Positions 14,721 through 23,535 of a stretch of 64,000 nt of DNA are shown piece by piece. Position numbers and translations under genes: made by a program. A model generated the notes under the pieces. That model was not told the origin of the DNA. It was given only the letters and a program-made list of their open reading frames with translations, and ran no database searches. Every line of letters begins with the position of its first letter. Position 1 is the first letter of the stretch. The stretch is from Iodobacter fluviatilis (lineage in GTDB: Bacteria > Pseudomonadota > Gammaproteobacteria > Burkholderiales > Chitinibacteraceae): contig NZ_CP025781.1 of assembly GCF_004194535.1 (NCBI RefSeq), forward strand, positions 2,046,001 through 2,110,000. The letters are read 5' to 3'.

Positions 14721-16621
14721 GTTCGCAGTAACAGTAATTTAGCTAGCGGGTTAAAGTCCCGCCCGAGGAATTGTCCATACGCCTCGGTAGTACGAAAGAG
14801 CGGCGTTTGAGTAATCAAGGGTCGTGAGTTCTTTACGACAAAGAGGCAGACCGTAACGAAAGTGAACCTAGAAGTAGCCTCGTTAACATTGCAGTTGCCG
14901 ACCTCGTTTCTGTATAGGGAAGGCCGTTGTGCTGATGTGTTGGCAATGGAAGCCACATCCGCGAGCTGTCGGGGTAGCAGGGGCGGTATGTTTTGGAAGT
15001 TAAATTACCCAGTGCTGGAGATCCATCACGGTGGCAGGGAGACTGCCAAGCGCAATGTATAAGGAAACGAAATCAGCGCGTATCGTGATGGAAGTCGGAG
15101 GGGTTCATAGTACCGTTTGAGATTGAGGGACAACATAACCCCAGTCGAGGGAAGGGACCCTGCTTTGTTCATGCAACTGAAGAGCTGAGGATCAGGAGAT
15201 TGCCATGTTGCTAATCACTCCGAATGAGATCAGGACGCTACAGAGGAAGCTGTACATCAAAGCCAAGCAGGAACCAAACTATCGTTTCTACGCACTCTAC
15301 GACAAGATTTACTGTGCTGACATCCTCAAGTTAGCGTGGCGACTGGTCAAGGCAAACAAGGGCAGTCCTGGGGTTGATGGGATTGACTTTGCTGCCATAG
15401 AAAGCGGCGAAGGGGTAGATTGCTACTTGTCGGTAATTAGTCAGGAACTGCAAGATAAAAGCTACCGGACTGGGGCAATCAAGCGCGTCATGATTCCCAA
15501 AGCGGATGGCAGTTTGCGTCCACTCGGGATTCCGACGATACGAGATCGCGTGGTTCAGATGGCGACCAAGCTGGTGATGGAGCCTATCTTTGAGGCGGAT
15601 TTTTGCGAGCACTCCTATGGGTTTCGCCCAAGGAAATCAGCACATCAAGCAATAGACGCCATTGCAGAAGCTTTGTGGCAAGGTAAAACGCAGGTCATCG
15701 ATGCTGATTTGTCGAAGTATTTCGACAGCATTCCTCACGCTAAACTGATGGCCACGGTAGCTGAGCGCATTGTGGATGGGGCTGTACTGGCCTTGATTCA
15801 ACAATGGCTTAAAGCGCCGGTTATTGGAAAAAGTGAGAATGGAAAAGCGGCAACGGTCAGTGGAGGAAAAGGGCAGCGCAAGGGCACGCCGCAAGGTGGG
15901 GTGATTTCTCCGTTGCTATCGAACCTTTACTTACATCTACTGGATAGAATCTGGCATCGCCACAATATAGGGAAGAAACTACAAGCGAGCTTGGTGCGGT
16001 ATGCCGATGACTTTGTAGTGCTCTGCCGTGGCGAGACCCAAAGCCCGCTGGCGCATATGAAGTGGATATTGGATCGGCTGGAATTGACGCTTAACGAAAG
16101 CAAGACAAAAATTGTTGATGCTAAAGCCGCGTCATTTCTATTTCTGGGATTTGATTTGCGCACGAACCTATCCGCTAAAGGCACTCGCTATCCCTATATT
16201 GAGGCCTCAGCTAAATCGGTAGAGAAAATCAAGACGCGACTAAATGAAATTACTGGAAGAACCCAAACATGGCGACCAATTGAAGAGGTGGTGCGAGATT
16301 TAAATCAAGCATTACGCGGTTGGTCGAGTTACTTCCATTACCGGAATTCATCCAAGCAATTTTATAAAGTGAAGCGTCATTCAGAAGAACGGCTAAGGAT
16401 ACATCTTCGCAAACGGCACAAAGTCAGCGATTGGAAAACGAGCATGCTCCGTTATCCAAGGCGGGTGCTAAATGAGCGATACGGTTTGTATTCATTACCG
16501 ACAGCAGCAGGTTGGAAATCAGCGCATGCTTGATGTGAAGAACATCGGAAAGCCGTGTGCGGGAAAATCGCATGCACGGTTTGATGAGGGAGGGCAGGTG
16601 AAAACCTGCTCTCTACTCTAC
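14721..16621 (+). mobile_element. Group II intron, full length 1901 bp (copy A)
   Basis: Boundaries come from comparison with the empty repeat at 59423-59516: the 5' exon ends GGGGTCAGAA and the intron begins GTTCGCAGTAAC. It ends CTCTACTCTAC and the 3' exon begins CAAAATTAAATCC. Domain V is at the 3' end (AAGCCGTGTGCGGG, GAAA-type loop, CGCATGCACGGTTT), followed by a domain VI stem (GGGCAGGTGAAAACCTGC) with the terminal AC. The first 480 bases are structured RNA without a protein gene, and the intron-encoded RT lies in domain IV. It is essentially identical to copies B and C, so the element moved recently. Confidence 0.93.
15205..16533 (+). CDS. ltrA: Group II intron reverse transcriptase/maturase (copy A)
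   Basis: 442-residue intron-encoded protein. RT blocks are seen in order: KGSPGVDGID (52-61), RPLGIPTIRDRVVQMA, YGFRPRKSAHQAI, VIDADLSKYFDSIPH, RKGTPQGGVISPLLSNLYL (226-243) and the catalytic YADD at 266-269, then LGFDLRT. A maturase X domain follows (RDLNQALRGWSSYFHYRNSS). The protein ends shortly after this at GWKSAHA, with no HNH endonuclease domain, so retrohoming would use a nicked or replicating target rather than its own second-strand cut. It acts as splicing cofactor and reverse transcriptase for its own intron. Confidence 0.95.
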   Translation: MLLITPNEIRTLQRKLYIKAKQEPNYRFYALYDKIYCADILKLAWRLVKANKGSPGVDGIDFAAIESGEGVDCYLSVISQELQDKSYRTGAIKRVMIPKADGSLRPLGIPTIRDRVVQMATKLVMEPIFEADFCEHSYGFRPRKSAHQAIDAIAEALWQGKTQVIDADLSKYFDSIPHAKLMATVAERIVDGAVLALIQQWLKAPVIGKSENGKAATVSGGKGQRKGTPQGGVISPLLSNLYLHLLDRIWHRHNIGKKLQASLVRYADDFVVLCRGETQSPLAHMKWILDRLELTLNESKTKIVDAKAASFLFLGFDLRTNLSAKGTRYPYIEASAKSVEKIKTRLNEITGRTQTWRPIEEVVRDLNQALRGWSSYFHYRNSSKQFYKVKRHSEERLRIHLRKRHKVSDWKTSMLRYPRRVLNERYGLYSLPTAAGWKSAHA

Positions 16622-16728
16622 CAAAATTAAATCCTACGATGCTTAATGCTATTAGAGCCAAAGAAAGCGGATTTAACTTTACTCTGACCCTAGTTATTTG
16701 ACCCTAGTTATTTGTATTTGTAAATTAT

Positions 16729-17166
16729 TTAAAACATGCCATTACCATTCGCATCTTTCTCTGGCACAGCTTGAATCACATCCCAATGTTCTGCGATCTT
16801 GCCATTTTTAACGCGAAAAATATCTACAATGGCCACACCACGCTCTCCGGCTTTATCTTGTGAATGGACATGCAGCATCACCAAATCACCTTCAGCAATC
16901 ACGCGTTTAATCACAGCACGCGAATTCGGTGAATTGGTTTTTAAATAGCGAATAAAATCTTGTAAAGGCTGTACGCCATTTGCGACTTCTGGATTATGCT
17001 GAATATAATCTTTGGCAATAAAGGGGACCACGGCCTCGGCGTCTAACTTATTAAATGCAATATCATAAAACTTAAGGACCAGTGCTTTATTCTTATCTTC
17101 CTTAGGCCCGGCAATCGCCGTAGCCGCTAATAAGCCCAAAATCATGGCAATCAGTAATTTTTTCAT
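16729..17166 (-). CDS. Exported SnoaL-like / NTF2-fold protein
   Basis: 145 residues with a signal peptide (MKKLLIAMILGLLAATAIAG) followed by one NTF2-like domain of the SnoaL type: ALVLKFYDIAFNKLDAEAVV, FIAKDYIQHNPEVANGVQPL, VIAEGDLVMLHVHSQDK, and the closing VDIFRVKNGKIAEHWDVIQ. This pattern (YIQHNP and GKI-EHWDV) is the SnoaL-like cyclase/isomerase subgroup. No substrate can be assigned. It is a single-gene unit next to the intron-bearing repeat. Confidence 0.85.
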   Translation of the reverse strand: MKKLLIAMILGLLAATAIAGPKEDKNKALVLKFYDIAFNKLDAEAVVPFIAKDYIQHNPEVANGVQPLQDFIRYLKTNSPNSRAVIKRVIAEGDLVMLHVHSQDKAGERGVAIVDIFRVKNGKIAEHWDVIQAVPEKDANGNGMF

Positions 17167-17335
17167 TTTGATATCCTTAAATGGTATGTTTAAATAAAAG
17201 TGAATAGCTTTAAAAACTTACTATTCATGGGTATGAAAAGACAAATTGCACGGTGTGTCAAGTCTCGCCAGATTATAAACTCGTTTTTTAAATAATTCTC
17301 CATAGTCGCCTTTAACTTCGCCAAAGAAAAATCAC

Positions 17336-17432
17336 GGGGTCAGGTTTTACATTTTACATAAGATAGAATTTACAGAAGTTTGCAAAGCCGCCTAAATTGA
17401 TTAATTCATGTTAAATGTAAGACCTGAACCTA
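17336..17432. repeat. Second type of palindromic repeat (imperfect 22-bp inverted ends)
   Basis: Ends GGTCAGGTTTTACATTTTAC and (reverse complement of right end) GGTTCAGGTCTTACATTTAAC are imperfect inverted repeats bounding about 97 bases. Like the MITE-like repeat it carries a GGGGTCAG motif at the outside, but the interior is unrelated. It lies in the 450-base gap between the SnoaL-like gene and the amidohydrolase, which otherwise shows no gene. Confidence 0.6.
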
Positions 17433-17585
17433 TAGGTTTTTTTATCAGTTATTAAGTTGATAGGATTGGGCTTGTATGGCGTGTAAAGGGGGATTTGGCT
17501 GATGGCTTGCGCTTGGCGAATACGGTGAATTGTTTGAGTTATTTGCATTTGGTAAATGGGTGTTGGGCTCGAGTCTGGATTAAAA

Positions 17586-17608
17586 GTGCACCCCACGATG
17601 GGGTGCAC
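17586..17608 (-). terminator. Terminator of the amidohydrolase gene
   Basis: Perfect 10-bp stem GTGCACCCCA / TGGGGTGCAC with a CGA loop, 8 bases past the stop, followed on the minus strand by CTTTTAATCC. Confidence 0.82.
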
Positions 17609-17616
17609 GGTGGGAT

Positions 17617-19445
17617 TTAGTCTTGGTGGGAATGCATATCGATCACGCTCGAGGTATTGAGCGCGTTGCTGGCGACTTTAAAGCAGGCTTCAGAATCGGC
17701 GCAGCGGCTTGAGACTTCTTTGTTGGCATTGCGGCGATAAACAGTTTTGCCTTCTTTAATGGTCTCTTGCACCTTAATTCCATTGATTTTCAGCGGGTCG
17801 ATGGTGAGTGGGTTTTGATCGAGTAGGACAAAATCGGCTAGTTTGCCGACTTCGATCGAGCCTTTGCTCTTGTCTTCAAAGTACTGGTATGCCGACCAAA
17901 GTGTTTGCGCTTTTAGCCCAATTAAGGGGGTAACACGGTGCTGTGGGCCAAGCACTTGGTCGCTGCGGGTGATACGGTTGACGGTGGCGTCGAGTACGCG
18001 CATTGAATCAGGCTTGGCGACCGGTGCATCGTGATGCGAAGTAAAAATCATGCCGCGTTGCATGGCCCAGCCCGTTGGCGAGATATTTTGGCCGCGCTCA
18101 GCGCCTAGCACTGAATCACGGTGCCAATCGCCCCAGTAGAAAGTGTGCATGGGGAAGAAGGAGGGCATGATGCCCAGCTCTTTAAAGGCATCGATTTGAT
18201 CGACACGGGCGGTGTGGGCATGGATGGCGACAGGGCGGCGATCGGCCTTGCCGTATTTGGCTTCGGCGGCTCTGACTGCTTTGAGGTATTGATCGATAGC
18301 CGCATCGCCGCTGAGGTGAGTTAATAGCTGCCAGCCATTGGCAAAGGCTTTGTCGACGTAAGCGGTAGCTTGCTCGTCTGTCATGGTGGCGTAGCCGTTG
18401 TAATCGGCTTTTTGGCCTGCAGGCACTTTATAGTAAGGCTTTGTCAGCCAAGCCGTTTTGCCCTGAGGTGAGCCGTCTAGGTTAAGCTTTGCCCCGCCGA
18501 TGCGCAGGTGATTGCTGTAGTTGCGTGAAAAGAGTGGCGCTTTAATCGTGCCTGCAGCTTCGATAATGTCGGAATAAACCACCACATCGATTTTAAGATC
18601 GCCTTGTTTGGCGGCGGCTTTCATCGTTGCAATCGCACTTGGTGTACCGCGGCCTTCTTGGGCGGTGGTGTAACCAAAACTTGCGTATAGCTCGGTGCCT
18701 GCTTTCAGAATGGCGATATTTTCTTTTGGGCCTAGCGTGCCTAATACCTTGAATATTGAATTAAAAAATGCGGCTTCTTCGAGTACGCCGCTTGGCTCTT
18801 GTGAGCCATCTTTGCGGCGAATCACACCACCTTCGGGTCTTTGCTGGCGGCGGTATAGCCTGCTAGCTCTAGCGCCTTGCTATTCATCGAGCCCAAATGC
18901 CCCGATTGATGCACGATCACCACTGGCAGGGTGGTGGAGACTTGGTCTAGATCTTCACGCGTTGGATGGCGTTGCTCTTTAAGCTGAGAATCATCATAGC
19001 CAAAGCCAATAATCCAGCCTACGGCATCGATGGCGGCTTGATTTTTGCTAGCCCAATCTTTAAGCAGACGTTGCAAAGCGGGGATATCAGCCCCTTCGCC
19101 ATCAGGTGGTGGTAGTAAATTGGCCGATAGCGCCTGAATGCCCGTCATAAACACATGACCGTGGCCATCAATCAGGCCTGGGATCATGGTCTTACCGGCT
19201 AAATCCACCATCTTGGTTCGCGGGCCACGCAGCTTCTTGATTTCATCAAGATAACCAACCGCTGTAATTTTACCGCCCTTAATCGCAACCGCCTCGGCTT
19301 CGGCTTGCAGCTCGTTGACCGTCACAATGGTGCCGCCACTATAAATGGTGTCAGCCATGGGCTGGGCTGCGTAGCTGGTGGAGAAACTTAATAAGCCCAA
19401 GAGGGCCATGCTGGCGGTGGATAGCGTAAAGTGATATTGGCGCAT
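17617..19445 (-). pseudogene. Exported YtcJ-like amidohydrolase, frameshifted
   Basis: Two minus-strand frames together make one metal-dependent hydrolase of about 608 residues. Part 1 (start 19445) has a signal peptide ending SYAAQP, DTIYSGGTIVTVNELQAEAE, and the metal motif MIPGLIDGHGHVF. Part 2 continues GGVIRRKDGSQEPSGVLEEA, then IGGAKLNLDGSPQGKTAWL, PVAIHAHTARVDQIDAFKEL, and the tail SIEVGKLADFVLLDQNPLTI. The switch is at about 18834-18837, where GACCCGAAGG should have one more base between CC and GAA; without it the first frame stops at 18822. Nothing else in either part is damaged, so this is either a young pseudogene or a base-calling error in a short G/C run. Confidence 0.85.
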
Positions 19446-19666
19446 CGTGTATTCCTCTGCCTGTTAGGGCATGTAAGAACCATCAAAGTCGTTCGGCGGT
19501 AGAAGCATTTGTAAATCATTAGTGGTGCGTAAGGCAAATCAAGTAGTAACGGTAATTGTCAAACTAGTTATCGCCTCAATCGTTAAATCCTAAGTCAATT
19601 CACGAGTGTCGATCTGTATGGAGGCGATGGGCTATATAAAATATCGACAAAAGCGGGCTGCTAGGC

Positions 19667-19753
19667 GTGAAAAATATCGGAAAGCCGTGTGGGAGAAAAT
19701 CGCATGCACGGTTTGATGAGGAAGGGTATGTGAAAGCCTGTTCTTTACTTTAC
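19667..19753 (+). mobile_element. Group II intron relic: domain V and VI only
   Basis: About 87 bases match the 3' end of the full introns: ATATCGGAAAGCCGTGTG, then CGCATGCACGGTTTGATGAG, a domain VI-like stem and the end TTTACTTTAC. They are followed by TTTCTGACCCCATAGG, the outer part of the MITE-like right end. No RT gene or 5' half is present. Differences from the active copies (GGGAGA for GCGGGA in domain V, many changes in VI) show it is an older or related intron, not a recent fragment. Confidence 0.85.
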
Positions 19754-19780
19754 CCATAGGTTTCTGACCCCATAGGCTCC

Positions 19781-19827
19781 CCAAAATGGGCGTGCGCTCG
19801 GCTTTAGATTTATCGTAGCTATTGAAG
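19781..19827 (+). pseudogene. Relic of the 3' end of a DctR-like response regulator gene
   Basis: CCAAAATGGGCGTGCGCTCG and the next five bases are identical to 13298-13322 inside dctR, then the match continues with scattered changes to TATTGAAG. The translation KMGVRSALDLS, stop, LLK corresponds to the DctR tail KMGVRSALDLSQLLK. With no upstream receiver or helix-turn-helix it is a fragment. It sits 28 bases after the intron relic. Confidence 0.75.
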
Positions 19828-19852
19828 GGAAGTTGATAGGCGGATGTATAAA

Positions 19853-19887
19853 GCTAAAAATCCAGCGCAGATCGCTGGATTTTTAGC
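19853..19887. terminator. Bidirectional terminator below the PEP-CTERM gene
   Basis: Perfect 15-bp stem GCTAAAAATCCAGCG / CGCTGGATTTTTAGC with a CAGAT loop, 14 bases past the PEP-CTERM stop. Confidence 0.88.
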
Positions 19888-19900
19888 TTAACGCGGAAGA

Positions 19901-20491
19901 TTATGTGTTTATTGTTTTTTTACGGCGTGCAGCAAATAAACCCACTAAACCTAAGCCCATCAAGGCGTAGGTTTCTGGCTCTGGAACGGGGGATACATTT
20001 GCTTTGAGGGAGTTTAAAGAGAAGATCCAGTTGCTTGCGCCATTGGTGTTATTGTTAAAACGTAAGTTAGCAATGCCAGTAGATACAAGAGAGAATGAGC
20101 CACCACCACCTACCTTGCCGGTTTCTAGCACAGAGCCTAAAGCATCATAGGCTGTATAAAAGGTAGCTCCAACGCCAGTACTGGTATAGCCATGATTATT
20201 GAAAGTGAAGTTCACAAAATTAGCTAGGCCGGTAAATTTTAAATCTAAAATCGAACTAGTTGGATATCTGCCTCTTGTGCTATTGGTCAGCCCGCCATAA
20301 TTAATGGCTGCGGCACCAGATGGGCCAGGGCCACCTAGTACGGCAAAAGTAACGCCATCAATTTGATTTGAAAGGAGAGTGCCTGGTGCGTAAGTGCTAA
20401 AGTTTGCATTGATTATTGCTGCAAATGAGCTGGATGAGAAGGCGATTGCGCTGGCGAAAAGAATAGAATGAGTAATGGCTTTTAGCTTCAT
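19901..20491 (-). CDS. PEP-CTERM sorting-domain protein
   Basis: 196-residue exported protein: a signal peptide of about 24 residues ending SSSFA, a beta-rich body (FSTYAPGTLLSNQIDGVTFA, FVNFTFNNHG, GASNWIFSLNSLKA) and a C-terminal PEP-CTERM tail VPEPETYALMGLGLVGLFAA followed by RRKK. The tail directs handling by an exosortase, typically for surface or matrix proteins. The body resembles secreted proteins that bind or decorate exopolysaccharide, but I assign no function. It is a monocistron with its own terminator. Confidence 0.9.
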   Translation of the reverse strand: MKLKAITHSILFASAIAFSSSSFAAIINANFSTYAPGTLLSNQIDGVTFAVLGGPGPSGAAAINYGGLTNSTRGRYPTSSILDLKFTGLANFVNFTFNNHGYTSTGVGATFYTAYDALGSVLETGKVGGGGSFSLVSTGIANLRFNNNTNGASNWIFSLNSLKANVSPVPEPETYALMGLGLVGLFAARRKKTINT

Positions 20492-20818
20492 GAATAATGC
20501 CCCTGAATATTTTTTGATTTAATGGATAGGAGTTGAAAATGGTGTAATCCACTTTCTTTATGATTTTTTTTCCATCTTGGCACAATAAATATACTTCAAA
20601 CTTACTTAGGCAATACATTGTATGTCGGCTTATAAGTGTTTGATGTTATATTTGGCTTGTATATAAAGCTAGAAATGAGAGCAAAAGCCTTATAACCCGC
20701 CACTTTTTCAGGGGTTTAATCCTTGCGACTACTTTGTTTTTTTACAACAAATTTAAAAAATTGATTGGCGTTTTTTATCCGTTTGATAAAGATTACTTGT
20801 CTTGAGGTGCAAAAAAAA
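20492..20818. other. Intergenic region, no gene seen
   Basis: AT-rich 327-base spacer between the PEP-CTERM gene and the mgtA terminator. It should carry the promoter for the PEP-CTERM gene. I see no gene, repeat or hairpin of note in it. Confidence 0.5.
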
Positions 20819-20847
20819 TGGCTCCAAAGGGCGCACCTTTGAAGCCA
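20819..20847 (-). terminator. Terminator of mgtA
   Basis: Stem TGGCTCCAAAGG / CCTTTGAAGCCA with one mismatch and a five-base loop, 28 bases past the mgtA stop. On the minus strand it is followed by eight T. Confidence 0.88.
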
Positions 20848-20875
20848 TGGATGATTAAGTTAATTTAGTTATTTT

Positions 20876-23494
20876 TCAAAACCACACCCCATAACGGCGG
20901 ATGTAGATAGTTTTAACGAATTGCGCCAGTGCCATATAGCCGATCATGGTGGCGATGAGCCAGTACCAGTAGGAAGAGTCGAGTGAGACAAAGCCAAGCG
21001 ATTCGGCAATGGGCGAGAAGGGTAACCAGCAGCCAATTGCAACGGCAATCACCGTAGAGAGCATCACTGGCCATGCTGCGCGGCTTTGCAGAAAAGGAAT
21101 CTTCTTGGTGCGTAGCATATGCACCACTAAGGTTTGCGATACTAAGCCAACAATAAACCAGCCAGAATTCATAATCAGCTGACCGCCGCCGTGGGCGTAA
21201 TAGGCGGCTCCTGCGCCAAATACGGTCCACATCAAAATATAAGTGGTGATATCAAATACCGATGAGGTTGGGCCAAGCCAGATCATAAAGCGGCGGATAT
21301 TGCCTGCTTCCCATTTACGTGGCTGCTGCAGGTATTCCTTATCCATTTTGTCCCAAGGTAAAACAATCTGGGAAATATCGTAGATTAAGTTTTGAATCAG
21401 TAATTGCATCGCCAGCATGGGCTCCCAAGGTAGCCAAGCCGATGCCACCAGCACCGAAAACACATTGCCAAACGCAGAGCTGGCCGTGATATTCAGGTAT
21501 TTCAGAATATTGCCGAAGGTTTCGCGGCCCGTAATGACCCCTTCTTCTAGCACCATCAAATCTTTGTCTAGCAAGATAATATCGGCAGTTTCTTTGGCAA
21601 TATCTGCCGCGCTATCCACCGAAATACCTACGTCGGCATCGCGTAGCGCTGGTGCGTCGTTAATCCCGTCACCCAAGAAGCCAACGGTGTGGCCATTGGC
21701 CTGTAGGGCTTTTACCACGCGTGATTTATGCAGCGGTGTAAGTTTGGCAAATACGCTGCAATCCTTGACGGCTTGGCAAAGCGCGATATCGTCCATCGCT
21801 TCGATTTCTGGCCCTAGCAGCGGGATGCCCGGCTCTAAGCCAACATCGCGGCAAATTTTACTGGTCACGATAGGATTATCGCCAGTAAGCACTTTGACCG
21901 TTACGCCGTAATCACGCAGCGCTTTAATGGCGGGTGCGGCCGAGGCTTTAGGTGGGTCGAGAAAGGTTAGAAACCCGCGCACGACTAGATCGGATTCATC
22001 AGCCACCAGATAGTGTTTTTTGTTTTTTGTAATGGTTTTAGTTGCCACTAATAAAACGCGGAAGCCTTGTTCGTTATAGGCTTGGGTTTGGCTGAGTAGG
22101 CGGCTCCTTGCGGCTTGGTCTAAGGCGAGAATGTTGGAGCCCGCTTGATAGTGTGTCGACACGGCCAGCATTTCTTCTACTGCGCCTTTACAAATCATCA
22201 GCTGCTGATCTTGCTGATCGGCGACGACTACAGTTAAGCGGCGGCGGATAAAATCAAAGGGTAATTCGTCTACCTTGTGGTAATTCCTAGGTAAATCGCT
22301 CACATCTTTGGCGCGCTCCAGCACCGCAATATCCATCAGATTTTTAATACCGCTCTGGTGAACGCTATTGAGCCACGCCAGCTGTAATATGCTTTCGTCC
22401 AGCAGTCCTTGGCAGTTGAAATGCTCTTCTAGAATGATTTTATCTTGAGTTAACGTGCCGGTTTTATCGGTACATAACACGTCCATTGCGCCAAAGTTTT
22501 GTACCGAATTCAGCCGTTTTACGACCACTTTGCGTTTGGCCATAGCGATTGCGCCCTTGGCCAAGTTGGCAGAAACAATCATCGGCAACATTTCTGGGGT
22601 TAAGCCCACCGCAACTGCCATCGCAAAGGTCAGTGCAGATAGCCAATCGCCCTTGGTTAGCCCGTTAATCAAAAAGACAATCGGTACCATTACCAGCATA
22701 AAACGAATCAATAGCCATGAAACGCTGCTTACTCCTCGGTCAAAACTGGTTTCTACCCGCTTATGGCTAAGGACATTTTTAGCTAGAGCGCCAAAATAGG
22801 TTTGGCTACCGGTGGCAACCACCCTAGCGCAGGCTGTGCCGCTAACTACATTGGTACCCATAAAGCAGATATTGTTGTTATCCAGTAGGCTTTCTGCCTC
22901 GCTACTGCTGGACTCGGCTGATTTTTCTGCTACATCGCCTAAGGTATCGTATTTCTCAACCGGCAGCGCTTCGCCGCTGAGTACGGCTTGGCTCACAAAT
23001 AAATCACGCGACTCTAGTAGCTCGATATCGGCCGGAATCATATCGCCAGCTTGCAAATAAACAATATCGCCAACCACCACATTGCTCATTGGCACTTCTA
23101 GTTTGCGCGCCAAGCCTGTGGCGTTAGTGCGTAAAACGGTGGCGGTATTGCTGACCAAGGATTTGAGTTTTTCAGCGGATTTACCAGTACGGTATTCCTG
23201 AAAGAAGCGTAATAAGCCACTTAAGGTCACCATGGTGGTGAGGATGATAATCCCTATCCAGCTTTGTTCGTCTGGGCCAACCATTTGCACATCGGTGATA
23301 TAGGTGATGATGGCCAATACCAATAGCACCATCACAAAAGGGTTTTTAAATGCGAGATAAAGTTGGATGATGGCGTGTGGCGGCTTATCGTGAGCGACTT
23401 CGTTAAGGCCATGGGTATGTAAGCGTTCGGCAGCTTGGCTGTCGCTTAAGGCTTTGGGGTGTTGCGGATGAGCTGGTGTGTGATTTTGCGTCAT
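20876..23494 (-). CDS. mgtA: Magnesium-translocating P-type ATPase MgtA
   Basis: 872-residue P3-type ATPase that imports Mg2+ across the inner membrane at the cost of ATP. In order: a soluble N-terminal region, two membrane helices (FVMVLLVLAIITYITDVQM), the actuator VLSGEALPVEKYD, the MAVAVGLTPEMLPMIVSANL helices with the Pro-containing ion site, phosphorylation site DKTGTLTQD, VKVLTGDNPIVTSKICRDVG, and the hinge FLGDGINDAPALRDADVGIS. The C-terminal helix bundle includes QLLIQNLIYDISQIVLPWDKMD, the MgtA/B-specific segment. Length is that of the family (about 900). It has its own terminator. Upstream lie a proline-rich leader ORF, 41 bases away, and an ACT-like protein gene. Confidence 0.96.
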   Translation of the reverse strand: MTQNHTPAHPQHPKALSDSQAAERLHTHGLNEVAHDKPPHAIIQLYLAFKNPFVMVLLVLAIITYITDVQMVGPDEQSWIGIIILTTMVTLSGLLRFFQEYRTGKSAEKLKSLVSNTATVLRTNATGLARKLEVPMSNVVVGDIVYLQAGDMIPADIELLESRDLFVSQAVLSGEALPVEKYDTLGDVAEKSAESSSSEAESLLDNNNICFMGTNVVSGTACARVVATGSQTYFGALAKNVLSHKRVETSFDRGVSSVSWLLIRFMLVMVPIVFLINGLTKGDWLSALTFAMAVAVGLTPEMLPMIVSANLAKGAIAMAKRKVVVKRLNSVQNFGAMDVLCTDKTGTLTQDKIILEEHFNCQGLLDESILQLAWLNSVHQSGIKNLMDIAVLERAKDVSDLPRNYHKVDELPFDFIRRRLTVVVADQQDQQLMICKGAVEEMLAVSTHYQAGSNILALDQAARSRLLSQTQAYNEQGFRVLLVATKTITKNKKHYLVADESDLVVRGFLTFLDPPKASAAPAIKALRDYGVTVKVLTGDNPIVTSKICRDVGLEPGIPLLGPEIEAMDDIALCQAVKDCSVFAKLTPLHKSRVVKALQANGHTVGFLGDGINDAPALRDADVGISVDSAADIAKETADIILLDKDLMVLEEGVITGRETFGNILKYLNITASSAFGNVFSVLVASAWLPWEPMLAMQLLIQNLIYDISQIVLPWDKMDKEYLQQPRKWEAGNIRRFMIWLGPTSSVFDITTYILMWTVFGAGAAYYAHGGGQLIMNSGWFIVGLVSQTLVVHMLRTKKIPFLQSRAAWPVMLSTVIAVAIGCWLPFSPIAESLGFVSLDSSYWYWLIATMIGYMALAQFVKTIYIRRYGVWF

Positions 23495-23535
23495 GCTGCT
23501 TATTCCTGTTCACCAGCGTGCAGGGGTGCGATGCA

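Larger units (their letters stand above)
14704..16698 (+). repeat. MITE-like repeat split by group II intron (copy A site)
   Basis: Left arm AATAATCGGGGTCAGAA (14704-14720) and right body 16622-16698 ending TCTGACCCTAGTTATT are the two halves of the repeat seen intact at 59423-59516. The intron lies between them at the same base as in the other filled copies. The left arm has two changes from the family sequence and abuts the maf fragment. Confidence 0.8.

Noticed and set aside
14567-14956. Continuous minus-strand ORF of 129 codons spanning the maf fragment and the intron 5' end
   Set aside because: Only the C-terminal part is maf; the N-terminal part is structured intron RNA read backwards, and the same spurious start recurs in every intron copy.
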